64,000 nucleotides of DNA from Thermoclostridium stercorarium subsp. stercorarium DSM 8532 (GTDB lineage Bacteria; Bacillota; Clostridia; DSM-8532): positions 2,354,724 through 2,418,723 of the forward strand of contig NC_020134.1 of assembly GCF_000331995.1 (NCBI RefSeq), read 5' to 3'. The notes below the pieces were generated by a model, which saw only the letters and a list, made by a program, of their open reading frames with translations, was not told where the DNA came from and did not search any database. The position numbers and the translations under genes are program-made. This document shows, piece after piece, positions 46,371 through 56,238 of the stretch; within the stretch, counting starts at the first letter, position 1, and each line of letters starts with the position of its first letter.

Positions 46371-48059
46371 CTATTGCTTTTTAAATATTTTCTTCACCGA
46401 CCAGTATGCCAGTTTTGGCTTTCTGTATTCGTTTACAAGCCCCTTATTATTAAATCCCCTTGCCCTTGTCAGCCCTACTTCCTTAGCCGTTCTTATATCG
46501 CAGTACTGCCATATGTAACAGCCGATAATATCCGGATCATCGTGGAACAGCTTTAATGTGTGATTTAACAGTTTTTCCTGATAGTTTTCAGACCATTTTA
46601 TGCATTCGAAGGTATCCTCACCATAAAGCGCCGCCGCTCCGAATTCAGACACTATTATAGGCTTATCCTCGAGCCCTTGCCCCTTCAGCCTGCTTTTAAA
46701 ATCCTCAAGGAAACCCGCCCATGTTTCAATTTCCCCGTAATACCATCCAAAATACTGGTTAATTGAAATTATATCCACCAATGTAAAACAAACATCGTCC
46801 ATCGGATGGTATGATGCATAGGTTATCAGCCTTGAATTGTCCATGCTCCTGACTTTTTAAGCAAAAGCCTTTGTTATATTATAACCGGCTTCTGTATGAG
46901 TAGCTATTTCATTATGCAGCCCCCATATTATAATGCAGGGATGGTGATAATCTCTTTCTATCATTTCTTCCAGCATTTTTAATCCTCTTTCTTTAACAAG
47001 AGGATTTTTCAACACCGACTCAGGGAAACCCCACATGGGAATTTCTTCCCAGAAAAGCAGGCCTTCCTGATCCATGTAATCAAGGAATGCTTCGGAATTC
47101 GGGTAATGCGATCCCCTGATCGCATTGCACCCCAAATTTTTAATTATATCTATATCCTTTTTCATCAATTTCACCGGAAAGGCAAACCCCCAGTCGGGAT
47201 GATCCTCGTGGCGGTTTACTCCTTTAAGGTATATCTTCTTTTTGTTTAAATACAGCACTTTGTTCTTAATTTCAATTTTTCTGAAACCTATTCTTTCGGT
47301 AAGATCGTCTTCCTCCGTTTCAAACCTCACATAGTAAAGATAAGGATTTTCCGTGTCCCATAATTTAACGTCATTCAGTTCAAGATTTTCTACCGTTATT
47401 TCGCTTTCACCGATTATTTCAACATCTGCTTCATATATTATGCTGTCATTTATATAAATTCTCAGGGTATCTGAACGCTTGACGCCGTCTGCCGATTTAA
47501 GCCTGACTTTCATATTGAGCCTTGCGCTTTTCAAATCGTCATCAAGTGTATAATATATTTTGCAGTTTTCTATCCAGACATTTTCCAGTTCGTTGATTTC
47601 CACACTGCGTATAATGCCGCCATAGTGATACCAGTCCACAGTGGAAAGGGGTATTGTGTCGGCGTCATTATGAGTATTGTCGACACATACAACAATTGTA
47701 TGCTCACCTTCAGAAATTCCCGTTACATTGAAACTGAACGGGGTAAAGCTTCCATAATGACTGCCCAAATGTTTTCCGTCAAGATATACATCTGCAAATC
47801 CCGTTACGCCATGAAAAACAATTTTCACATTTTCCTTATTTACCGAAAAGGTTTTACTGTACCATGCCGTTCCTTCATATTCGTACAGCCCCAGTTCATT
47901 ATTCCAGCAGGACGGTACGAATACCTCGGTGAAATCTTCGGGAAAGCATTCAAACCACTTTTCATCAAATCCTTTTCTTTCGGGATCGGTCCTGAATTTC
48001 CACAGGCCGTCAAGTGTAAACGATCGCCTTTTTTTATGCCTTTCAAAAAGTCTTATCAT
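46371..48059 (-). pseudogene. GH2 glycosidase (beta-glucuronidase/beta-galactosidase type) with in-frame TAA
   Basis: 563 codons from the ATG at 48057-48059, which follows AGGAGG at 9 nt. The N-terminal part has GH2 sugar-binding and Ig-like domains, then the TIM-barrel start (KGVNRHEDHPDWG) and the acid/base glutamate in WGLHNEIATH. A TAA at 46857-46859 falls after NITKAFA; the same frame continues KVRSMDNSRLITYAS to the nucleophile glutamate in VSEFGAA and the end. The stop separates the two catalytic residues, so no fragment can be active. Substrate class (glucuronide or galactoside) is not decided. It is the last gene of a sugar importer operon. Confidence 0.88.
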
Positions 48060-48145
48060 CGTAAATAACCTCCTGGGTTTGATATAAAACATCACGGATG
48101 TTATAATAATCCCGTAAAATATATGTATGGTTGATTCAAAAAGAG

Positions 48146-48174
48146 GGGCCGGCGCAATTGTTTTACGTCAGCCC
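48146..48174 (-). terminator. terminator after the sugar-binding protein gene
   Basis: On the minus strand GGGCTG pairs with CGGCCC (6 bp, one G-U), then CTCTTTTTG. It partly separates the importer genes from the GH2 gene. Confidence 0.5.
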
Positions 48175-48206
48175 TTTTTTTGTATAAAAATGCCTGCGGT
48201 TATTTA

Positions 48207-49859
48207 TCATTTGCGGTTGTTATATCTGTCCACCGATTTTTGCCTGATTTCAATCGCTCTGTCAATATTCATGCTTTTCACGGTTTCAACAAACTTGTCA
48301 AAATTGCTTAACGGCTCGGTGCCGATTATAAACCTCAGCGTCATTTCATCCACATATGTATTTATATCGCTTTCTATTGTAGCCAGTTCCTGGGCCTCTT
48401 CAGGAGTGGTTGTCGCAGGCGGGTACTTGTTCGGGTAAGGATCGGCCTGGATAAGGATTTGCAAGGCCTCTTTCTGCTGCGGTAACTGCATGACCTGTTC
48501 AATATATTCCTTTCTCTGAATAAACGGACCGTCGGCATAAGCAGTTCTGGTGTAAACAGACAGGGCTTCCGCAACCGAAAATGTCGGATGCTTCATTACC
48601 GCATCGGTATAGGTAGGATACCCGTTAACCATTTCATAGCTTACGCCTTCAATTCCAAAGTTATAAAGCATTTCTCCCTCTTCCGTATAGCCATAGTTGA
48701 GGAATTTTGCCGCCAGTTCGGGATTTTGGCATGATGTGGTTATTGCAGTTGACCATCCGTTGAATTTCCAGTCCTTTTGCGCGAATTTCACCTTTTCTCC
48801 CTTGTTCAAGGTAGGATACTGGGAAGCAACCAGTTCGTAATTTGGATCCTTATCCTTCATCGCATTCATCCATGTGCCCATATTACCGCTAAGAAAACCG
48901 ATGGTTAATCCCGAAGTACTGTTCAACATGTTTGCTTTTATGGCATCTCCGTCATTTGTGGCAAAATTATTGTCAAGCAATCCCTCTTCATACCATCTGT
49001 GCATAATGGTAAGGTATTCCTTATAATTCGGATGCAATCTTCCGTATGCGACTTTCCCGTTGTCGTCAATATACCAGTTCAAGCTGAAGCCGAGAGCGCC
49101 GGCTACGAAATTTTCGTCAAGGTTTTTTGTTATGGTGAAAGGAGCCGTCGCACCTTTCTTTTCCTTGAATGCCCTTAAAACCTCCTCATATTCCGCAACG
49201 GTTGTCGGTCTGGAAAGCCCCAGTTCCTTCAGCCAATCCCCTCTTAAAAGCGGTGCGACATATACCGTGTTAATATCGTCACCCCTAAAGCAGGCAAAAC
49301 CATATAATACTCCGTCGTCGGTTCTTACCTGTTTATTCTTCTCAGGATCGGTTTCCAACACTTTCAAATAATCGGGAGCATATTTCTCGATTAAATCATT
49401 CAGCGGAAGAATTACGTTATCCTGTAAAGCCTTTTCAGCACCGCCGGGATACCAGGTACCCCATGGAGCATCAATTATATCAGCCATGTCCCCGGAAGCT
49501 ATCATCAGGTTCAGCTGCTGCTGTTCCTGCCCCTGTGTCGGATGAACCCATTCAATTTCAATCCCCGTTCGCTTTGCCAGTTCCTTCGCAAATTCAGTAT
49601 CCGCAATGGTTTTTGACGAAGCAGACACCTTCGGGTCCAGTTTTAACCAGTAAGTTAATTTTCCGCCGCCTTTAACCGGATAAGTTATTTCTTCTTTCGA
49701 CAAATCGCTTGCAGCACTTTCAGCGACCGTCGGGGTCTGGTTAACGTCATTGCCTTCTGCAGGCGTCTTCGCCGTTTAATCCGAGCACCCCGCCAGTAAA
49801 GTCATAGCCAGCACAAAGCTTATTACCACCGTTATCGTTCTCATAAGCTTTCCTCTCAT
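48207..49859 (-). pseudogene. LplA-type sugar-binding lipoprotein with in-frame TAA after the lipobox
   Basis: 551 codons. The ATG at 49857-49859 follows AAGGAGG at 7 nt and starts a lipoprotein signal (VVISFVLAMTLLAGC). Two residues after the lipobox cysteine there is a TAA (49776-49778); the same frame continues TAKTPAEGNDVNQTPTVAES into a full extracellular solute-binding domain (LTYWLKLDPKVS, NDLIEKYAPDYLK, KDWKFNGWSTAI). As read, only a 27-residue peptide is made; restart inside would give a protein without export signal. Partner of the LplB and LplC permeases upstream. Confidence 0.88.
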
Positions 49860-49931
49860 AACATTTCCTCCTTAACTTAAAATTTTATTTCCTACGTTTA
49901 TCATTCAGCCGATAAACGTTAACGGTCTAAT

Positions 49932-50594
49932 TCAGCCCTTAACCGCTCCAATCATGACGCCTTTTACAAAATATTTCTGAAGAAACGGGTATACAAAAAG
50001 TATTGGCAGTGTTGCCACAATTATGGTTGCATAGCGGACGGTTTCGGAAATTGCGAGCTTGTCGCCCGTATCTCCGGTTGCAGTCGCCACCATGCTGCTT
50101 GAGTCATTGTTAATAAGAATTTCCCTTAGTATAAGCTGAAGCGGGTATTTTGTTCTGGACTTCAGGTATATCATTGCATTAAACCAGCCATTCCAGTGCC
50201 CTACTGCATAATACAGGATTAAGACCGCCACTGTTGGCATTATTAACGGAAATAATATTCTGAAAAGAATGGTGAAATGGTTCGCCCCGTCTATTCTTGC
50301 CGCTTCTTCCAGGCTGTCCGGCACCGACAAAAACGCCGTTCTCATTATAATCATGTTATAACTGCTGATTGCTCCGGGCAATATCAGCGCCCAGATGGTA
50401 TCATACAGACCCAACTGCTTAATGTTTAAATAATTGGGAATGAGCCCTCCGTTAAAATACATTGTTATGACAATCAAAAACATCATCAGCCTGTTCCACA
50501 TCACATTTTTCCTTGAAACGAAGTAAGCCGTGATGGACGTAAGTATAATATTTACCGTCACTCCAACTAATACCAGTGTTATAGTGTTGATATA
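49932..50594 (-). pseudogene. LplC-type sugar permease lacking its N-terminal part
   Basis: About 221 codons of family-like sequence (GYINTITLVLVG onward), with the EAA loop SLEEAARIDGANHF and the usual end KYFVKGVMIGAVKG. Typical LplC/YtcP proteins have about 290-300 residues, so roughly the first 70-90 residues and one to two spans are missing. A good ribosome binding site (AAGGGGGAG) sits right after the lplB stop but is followed by no in-frame start; the first GTG is at 50561 with no site. This looks like a deletion that joined the original ribosome binding site to the middle of the gene. Confidence 0.78.
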
Positions 50595-50607
50595 TCCGTT
50601 CTCCCCC

Positions 50608-51561
50608 TTACCACAGGCTCATGTCATTATATTTCCTGCTCAGCCTGTTTGCACAGATTAACATGACAAAACTAACCACCGAATTGAAAAGTCCAACCGC
50701 CGTACTGTAATCGTAACGGAATTCCTGAAGGCCTTTCCTGTAGACAAAGGAAGAAATAACGTCGGACGTTTCATAAATTGCAGGATTATATAACAGGATT
50801 ATTTTTTCAAACCCCAAATTCATGATATTACCAATCCTGAGTATGAATAAGGTCACAACTGTCGGCATGATCCCCGGTACGGAAATATGTATTACCTGCT
50901 GAAATCTATTGCAGCCGTCAATTTTTGCTGCTTCATACAGTTGTTGATCTATTCCTGCCAATGCTGCAAGAAATATAATTGATCCCCATCCGAACTCCTG
51001 CCAGATGTCGGATATAACATAGACAGGTACAAAATACTGGGGATAACCCAGCAATGTTTTCCTTGTCCCGCCAAACAGTGCAATTATGTCATTTATCACA
51101 CCGGTGTCTCTGGTAAAATCAATAATCATTCCGCAGACAACAACCGTTGACAGGAAGTGCGGAAGATAAGAAACGGTCTGTACCGTCCGCGCAAAATACC
51201 TGTTTTTTATTTCATTAAGTAACAGGGCAAATATAATGGGAACGGGGAAACCGAAAATCAGGTTTGTAATGTTTATAACTATTGTATTCTTCACCGTTCT
51301 CAGAAAAAACACACTGTTTACAAAATCCCGGAAATGTTTCAAACCAATCCACGGACTTTTTAAAATTCCCAGATTTGGACTGAAGTTTTTAAAAGCAATG
51401 ATCACACCGTACAGCGGTTTGTAACAGAATAAAACATAATACAGAACCACCGGTATAATCATCAGATACAGGGATTTATTCAAAACAAAATCCCTTTTCA
51501 CTCTTTGCCGGAACGTATATTTGTTTTGACCGGCAAGTTTTGCCTTTGATTTTGACAGCAT
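50608..51561 (-). CDS. LplB-type sugar ABC transporter permease
   Basis: 317 residues, six spans, with the EAA motif YEAAKIDGCNRFQQVIHIS and the family C-terminus RLSRKYNDMSLW. It belongs to the polysaccharide-importer permeases (LplB/YteP). I use the ATG at 51559-51561 after GGTGG; 24 earlier codons are in frame but lack a site. It is the only apparently intact transporter gene of the locus; a cognate ATPase is not encoded nearby, as is usual for systems using a shared MsmX-type ATPase. Confidence 0.9.
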   Translation of the reverse strand: MLSKSKAKLAGQNKYTFRQRVKRDFVLNKSLYLMIIPVVLYYVLFCYKPLYGVIIAFKNFSPNLGILKSPWIGLKHFRDFVNSVFFLRTVKNTIVINITNLIFGFPVPIIFALLLNEIKNRYFARTVQTVSYLPHFLSTVVVCGMIIDFTRDTGVINDIIALFGGTRKTLLGYPQYFVPVYVISDIWQEFGWGSIIFLAALAGIDQQLYEAAKIDGCNRFQQVIHISVPGIMPTVVTLFILRIGNIMNLGFEKIILLYNPAIYETSDVISSFVYRKGLQEFRYDYSTAVGLFNSVVSFVMLICANRLSRKYNDMSLW

Positions 51562-51764
51562 ACTACCACCGCTTACCTTTATTTTGTTTTCAGCAGAACT
51601 AAACAGTTTTAAAGTTTGGAACTGCTCTGTCATCTGGTTTATAGTTTATTGGGTCTGTATACCGAAAGCCATAGACAGAATAAAAAAAGGGTTACAAAAT
51701 CTAAAATGTTAGATTTTGTCCCTGTGCAAATCTGAATCCGTTGGAACCGGTTGTATACCTTTGA

Positions 51765-54056
51765 TTAATTGAACTTTTCCCTGTACTTTCCGGGTGTGAT
51801 ACCCTCTGTTTTTGTAAATACCCGCGTAAATGTTTTTACATTCGTATACCCCACTTTTCTGGCTATTGTCTCAAGGTTGCCGTATTCGGATTTTAATAAT
51901 TTTTTGGCCTCCTCTATTCTTACCATATTGATATAATCCAGCAGGCCTATGCCTACCTGTTGTTTAAACAGTCTTGACAGATAATTGGGATGTAAATCAA
52001 ATCTGTCGGCAATAGTAGAGACGTTAAGTTCTTCGTCCATATAGTTTTCCCTAATGTAATTAATGATTTCATCTTCGGCACGCCTCGTCCCTTTTCTTTC
52101 ATTATTAATCTTTTCGCATATGTCCTTCAGCACAATTAGAAGCTGTTCCTTGACCTTGTTCAGATTTTTGCTCTGAATCAACCTTTCTATTGTGTCGATT
52201 TCGCTCTGGTACTTCTGACTGTTACTGTTTATAAAACTGTTAAGCGTGTTTATTATCGTGCCGATAATGTCGCATTTGAAGCACTGTGCCATATTTTTGC
52301 TTAAAGTAAGGTTATTCAGGTTATAATTGAATAATTCATCCAGTATGTTTTTAATTCTCTCATACTGTCCTGATTTAACGGCATTCACAAGCGCATCCTT
52401 CATGACCGGCGGATAGAAATACGTATGACTGTTTTCATTTAACAGGAATTTTTTCGCTTCGCTGTATACGAGTATATCCTCTCCGCCTACTATCTCCTCA
52501 AACTCAAGCAACTGCCTGGTTTCCTTGTAGGACTGTTTTATAAAATCCTTTCCGTTATAGATATTCCCTATCGCAATAATAAGATTGACCTTGTAGTGTT
52601 CTTTTACCGTTTCCTGAACAGTCGTGACGGCATCCTTTAATTTTGTCATATATTTTTCGTCCTGTTCTTTAAAATTCATCAAGCAGAATATTATATTATC
52701 AAAATTTACGGTGTAGATCTTACATATATCCTGCAGCAGTTCCTCCAGAATATTCATTATTATAAAATGCAATAACTCAATATCCTCCTGCAGATTCAAA
52801 TTCAGCACCGTTGACGGCTTTTCCATGTCCGCCGAAAACGCCGCAACGGCAAAACAGTCATGCTCGAATTCAATACCCGCCGTATCTCTGTCGGTCTGCT
52901 CGGCCGCATTGCCTGTTAACAATTCCTTCAGGTATCTCTCGCTTAACAGTTTTTTCTGAAACGCTCTCCATTTCTCCAGTTCCTTTTTGTCATCCAGTGA
53001 CCTCAGAATAGCGTTCTGTATAATCCTGTATTCATTTATCATACCCTTGTCTTCTTCGTTATGACCTTTAAGCGATTTCAGTAACCTCTTAATAGGCTCA
53101 TAATTCTTTTTAAACAGCAAAAAGGCCACAATACAGCTTACAACCAGAGAAAACGATATTCCGCTCAGAACCAGTTTCCTGTATTCCCCTAACTGTTTCC
53201 AATATTCGTCTTTGGGCATGATATACAAATACTTCCATCCCTGCATATTCGAATTAATGCAAGAAACCTGCCGCCTTTTACCGTCTGATGATGTATATTC
53301 AGTCAGGGAATTATTCTGAAAACCGTCAAATTTAAGAAGTGGCATCAAATCCAGATTATCTGACGTAAGTATTACCCGATTGTTTTCATCGATAATGGCC
53401 ACGTTTCCATTGTTAATTATACTTAAATCATCTATCATTTTATAAAAATTTGACAGGTTAATAATCACGACTACGTTTATACCGTCATCGGCATTCTGAT
53501 TAATGGAGTAAGTGAACATGTAAGCCAGCTGTTTGTTTTGCGGTGTTATATTTACAAAACTGCCCCTGTGCATTTCCTGGTTGATTTTTATCCATTTGGC
53601 GGCATCGGTTCCATACCTTTCAGCAAACAGATCAAAGAATTTTTCAGAATCCATCACATGCTTGCTGCTTATAACCGTATCAATCCTTTTAAAGTAGATA
53701 TAAACCTCTTCTATTTCAGACTTATAATTGCTGCTTTGCATGGATCTGTTAAGAAGGATAATATCATAGCGTTCTTTCGGGGAAATGTCGCCTTTAAAGG
53801 TTGCAATTGCCTGCACCCGGTCATTAAACGCAAGACTTGACGCAATTCGTGCAGCGTCTGCCACTACCGAATCCATATACTGCTGTATTTGTTTCAGTGC
53901 AAAATAATTGGTCCTGTCAACCTGATCCTTGATTGTGCCGTCCACCAATACGAAAAGTATATTACACAGCAACAACGGAATTAAAAACAGAATAACATAT
54001 GTAATCAACCAGGAATATTTTACACTTTTTGCTATTAAAGGCTTATTAGAAAACAT
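51765..54056 (-). CDS. membrane AraC-type regulator (sensor with HTH_18)
   Basis: 763 residues. Two membrane spans (WLITYVILFLIPLLLCNILFVL near 15-36, given as position, and about 295-317) bracket an extracellular sensory domain of about 260 residues. The cytoplasmic part has a long region with coiled features and ends in a two-HTH AraC domain (NVSTIADRFDLHPNYLSRLF and GNLETIARKVGYTNVKTFTR). Such proteins bind extracellular sugars and control neighbouring importer operons. It is intact, unlike the genes it likely controls. ATG follows GAGG. Confidence 0.9.
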   Translation of the reverse strand: MFSNKPLIAKSVKYSWLITYVILFLIPLLLCNILFVLVDGTIKDQVDRTNYFALKQIQQYMDSVVADAARIASSLAFNDRVQAIATFKGDISPKERYDIILLNRSMQSSNYKSEIEEVYIYFKRIDTVISSKHVMDSEKFFDLFAERYGTDAAKWIKINQEMHRGSFVNITPQNKQLAYMFTYSINQNADDGINVVVIINLSNFYKMIDDLSIINNGNVAIIDENNRVILTSDNLDLMPLLKFDGFQNNSLTEYTSSDGKRRQVSCINSNMQGWKYLYIMPKDEYWKQLGEYRKLVLSGISFSLVVSCIVAFLLFKKNYEPIKRLLKSLKGHNEEDKGMINEYRIIQNAILRSLDDKKELEKWRAFQKKLLSERYLKELLTGNAAEQTDRDTAGIEFEHDCFAVAAFSADMEKPSTVLNLNLQEDIELLHFIIMNILEELLQDICKIYTVNFDNIIFCLMNFKEQDEKYMTKLKDAVTTVQETVKEHYKVNLIIAIGNIYNGKDFIKQSYKETRQLLEFEEIVGGEDILVYSEAKKFLLNENSHTYFYPPVMKDALVNAVKSGQYERIKNILDELFNYNLNNLTLSKNMAQCFKCDIIGTIINTLNSFINSNSQKYQSEIDTIERLIQSKNLNKVKEQLLIVLKDICEKINNERKGTRRAEDEIINYIRENYMDEELNVSTIADRFDLHPNYLSRLFKQQVGIGLLDYINMVRIEEAKKLLKSEYGNLETIARKVGYTNVKTFTRVFTKTEGITPGKYREKFN

Positions 54057-54317
54057 AAATTAACCTCGATAATACTATAAAAAAATTAACATACTCATGT
54101 AACAAAACTATATAAGCCTGCCTGTTTCAAGTTAATCTTATACGAAATGTTACCGTTCTGATTTTTCCAGGGCAAATCTGTTCAAAAGTTTGTAAAAATT
54201 ATGAACAATATTTTACCTGTTGATCTTTTATACCAAGATTATATAAACTATTAAAATCAGTGTCAAGAATTCCAATCCCCGCTCATAATCTAATGTCTGA
54301 CCTTACCGTTATAAGAC

Positions 54318-54357
54318 TTAACACAAATTTTACATTCATATGTAAATTCTTTTTACA
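54318..54357 (+). promoter_or_regulatory. Pho-box-like array upstream of pstS
   Basis: TTAACA (54318), TTTACA (54329), ATGTAA (54340) and TTTACA (54352) recur at about 11-bp period, matching the PhoP direct-repeat pattern TT(A/T)ACA-N5. TTTACAT-tcat-ATGTAAA is also a perfect inverted repeat. A TATTCT at 54367-54372 could serve as the -10. The phoB and phoR genes lie at the end of the same operon, so feedback by phosphate limitation is likely. The rest of the 350-bp gap 54057-54406 shows nothing else. Confidence 0.8.
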
Positions 54358-54406
54358 TTTCCCCTTTATTCTTAAGGCAAAACAAAAAGAAAGGGGAAAA
54401 CTGAAA

Positions 54407-55318
54407 ATGAAAAAATATTTCCCATTAGCGACCGCATTTCTACTTTTTGTAACCATATCGTCGGCCTGTACCGTCACGGAAGAGGAAGTCAGGAACTTTA
54501 CCGTGAATAGCGGCAATACAACGGTCTTTGATCCATCAAGGGAAATCACCGTCATTTCCCGCGAAACCGGTTCGGGCACAAGAGATTCCTTTACAGAACT
54601 TCTGGGCATTGAAGTAAAGGACGAAAGCGGGAATAAAAAGGATCTTACCACACCCGATGCCATAATCTCCAACAGCACGTCAGTCGTAATGACATCGGTG
54701 GCGAACAATCGGTATGCAATAGGTTATATTTCCTCAGGCTCTCTGAATGATACGGTTAAAGCGGTTAAAGTGAACGGGATTGAGCCTACGGTTGAAAACA
54801 TTAAAAACGGTACATACACAATATCACGTCCGTTCAACATCGTAACGGCAGGGAATATATCGGATTTAACAGAAGACTTTATCAGTTTCATTCTTAGCTC
54901 AGACGGGCAGAAAGTTATTGAGGAAAACCGTTATATTCCTGTCTCAGGCAGCGAAAAATTTACAAACTCCGGACTTTCCGGAAAGATAACCGTGGCCGGT
55001 TCGTCTTCGGTGGCTCCTGTAATGGAAAAGCTTAAAGAAGCATATCAGAGAATCAATCCCGATGCGGACATTGAAATTCAGTTAAGCGATTCCTCCACAG
55101 GAATAAACGCGGTAATAAACAGGACATGCGACATTGGCATGGCTTCAAGAGAACTTAAGGCAAGCGAACTGGAAAAGGGCCTTGTATCCACAGTTATAGC
55201 AATGGACGGGATCGCGGTTATCGTTAACACCGAAAATCCGGTGGACAACCTTACAACAGACCAGATAAAAGCAATATATACGGGAGAAATAACGCGCTGG
55301 AATGAAGTTCTGAATTAG
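54407..55318 (+). CDS. pstS: phosphate-binding lipoprotein PstS, circularly permuted
   Basis: 303 residues, lipoprotein signal ending SSAC. The order is unusual: the half that normally ends PstS (ITVISRETGSGTRDSFTELL, AIGYISSGSL, ISRPFNIV) comes first, and the half that normally begins it (ITVAGSSSVAPVMEKL, DIGMASRELK, GIAVIVNTENPV, TGEITRWNEV) comes last. All phosphate-contact motifs are present, so it should still bind phosphate. The ATG at 54407 follows AAGGGG; 49 earlier codons hold the Pho box and are not coding. First gene of the pst operon. Confidence 0.93.
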   Translation: MKKYFPLATAFLLFVTISSACTVTEEEVRNFTVNSGNTTVFDPSREITVISRETGSGTRDSFTELLGIEVKDESGNKKDLTTPDAIISNSTSVVMTSVANNRYAIGYISSGSLNDTVKAVKVNGIEPTVENIKNGTYTISRPFNIVTAGNISDLTEDFISFILSSDGQKVIEENRYIPVSGSEKFTNSGLSGKITVAGSSSVAPVMEKLKEAYQRINPDADIEIQLSDSSTGINAVINRTCDIGMASRELKASELEKGLVSTVIAMDGIAVIVNTENPVDNLTTDQIKAIYTGEITRWNEVLN

Positions 55319-55377
55319 GCAATATGCTTTTTAAGTATTCAGCAATGCGAACACATACAATACCACAGGGGGACGAA

Positions 55378-56238
55378 ATGAAAAAGAATCATGAAAAGGT
55401 ATATGAAATATTGTTTATGCTGGCAGCCTGCACATCAGTCATATGTGTGGCGCTAATCTGCCTTTTTCTTTTCAGCAGCGGCATACCCGCCATTGTTAAA
55501 ATCGGGGCGAAAGAATTTTTATCAGGAACCGAATGGAAGCCGGGTGACACTCCCCCTTCCTTCGGCGTTTTGCCTATGATACTCGGAAGTATCATTGTTA
55601 CTGCCGGAGCAATTATCATCGGGGCGCCTGTGGGGGTTTTCACTGCGGTATTTCTTGCAAAGTTTTGCCCGGGCAGGGTTTTGAAATTGTTAAAACCCGC
55701 AATTGACCTTCTGGCGGGCATCCCGTCAGTGGTATACGGTTTTTTCGGTATTGTGGCTTTGGTACCACTGGTAAGGAACATTTTCGGCGGGAACGGATAC
55801 AGTATGCTGACCGCATCAATACTGCTCGGGATCATGACTCTTCCGACAATAATAAGCGTAAGTACAGAAGCGATAAATGCGGTGCCCGAAAGCTTTTACG
55901 AAGGCAGCCTGGCTCTTGGCGCGAGTCATGAAAGAAGCGTTTTTTTCACAGTGCTTCCTGCGGCAAAATCCGGAATTACAGCCTCAATCATTCTCGGCAC
56001 GGGAAGAGCCATCGGGGAAACGATGGCTGTCATTATGGTTTCCGGTAATCAGGCAAGAATGCCCGCCGGCCTTTTGAAAGGAATCAGAACCTTAACGGCA
56101 AATATAGTCATCGAAATGGGATATGCGGCGGAGCTGCACCGTGAGGCCCTTTTTGCCTCAGGTGTCGTGCTGTTCGTTTTCATCCTCCTTATTAATATAC
56201 TGTTCCTGCTGTTAAAAAGGGGAAATAAACAATGGTAG
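55378..56238 (+). CDS. pstC: phosphate ABC transporter permease PstC
   Basis: 286 residues, six spans, PstC type: GIPSVVYGFFGIVALVPL and the cytoplasmic loop NAVPESFYEGSLALGASHER. The ATG at 55378 follows GGGGG at 5 nt; the frame opens 18 codons earlier. It overlaps the pstA start by 7 nt. Confidence 0.95.
   Translation: MKKNHEKVYEILFMLAACTSVICVALICLFLFSSGIPAIVKIGAKEFLSGTEWKPGDTPPSFGVLPMILGSIIVTAGAIIIGAPVGVFTAVFLAKFCPGRVLKLLKPAIDLLAGIPSVVYGFFGIVALVPLVRNIFGGNGYSMLTASILLGIMTLPTIISVSTEAINAVPESFYEGSLALGASHERSVFFTVLPAAKSGITASIILGTGRAIGETMAVIMVSGNQARMPAGLLKGIRTLTANIVIEMGYAAELHREALFASGVVLFVFILLINILFLLLKRGNKQW

Noticed and set aside
54260..54406. N-terminal extension of PstS by 49 residues
   Set aside because: This stretch contains the Pho-box array and lacks a ribosome binding site; the ATG at 54407 starts a proper lipoprotein signal.
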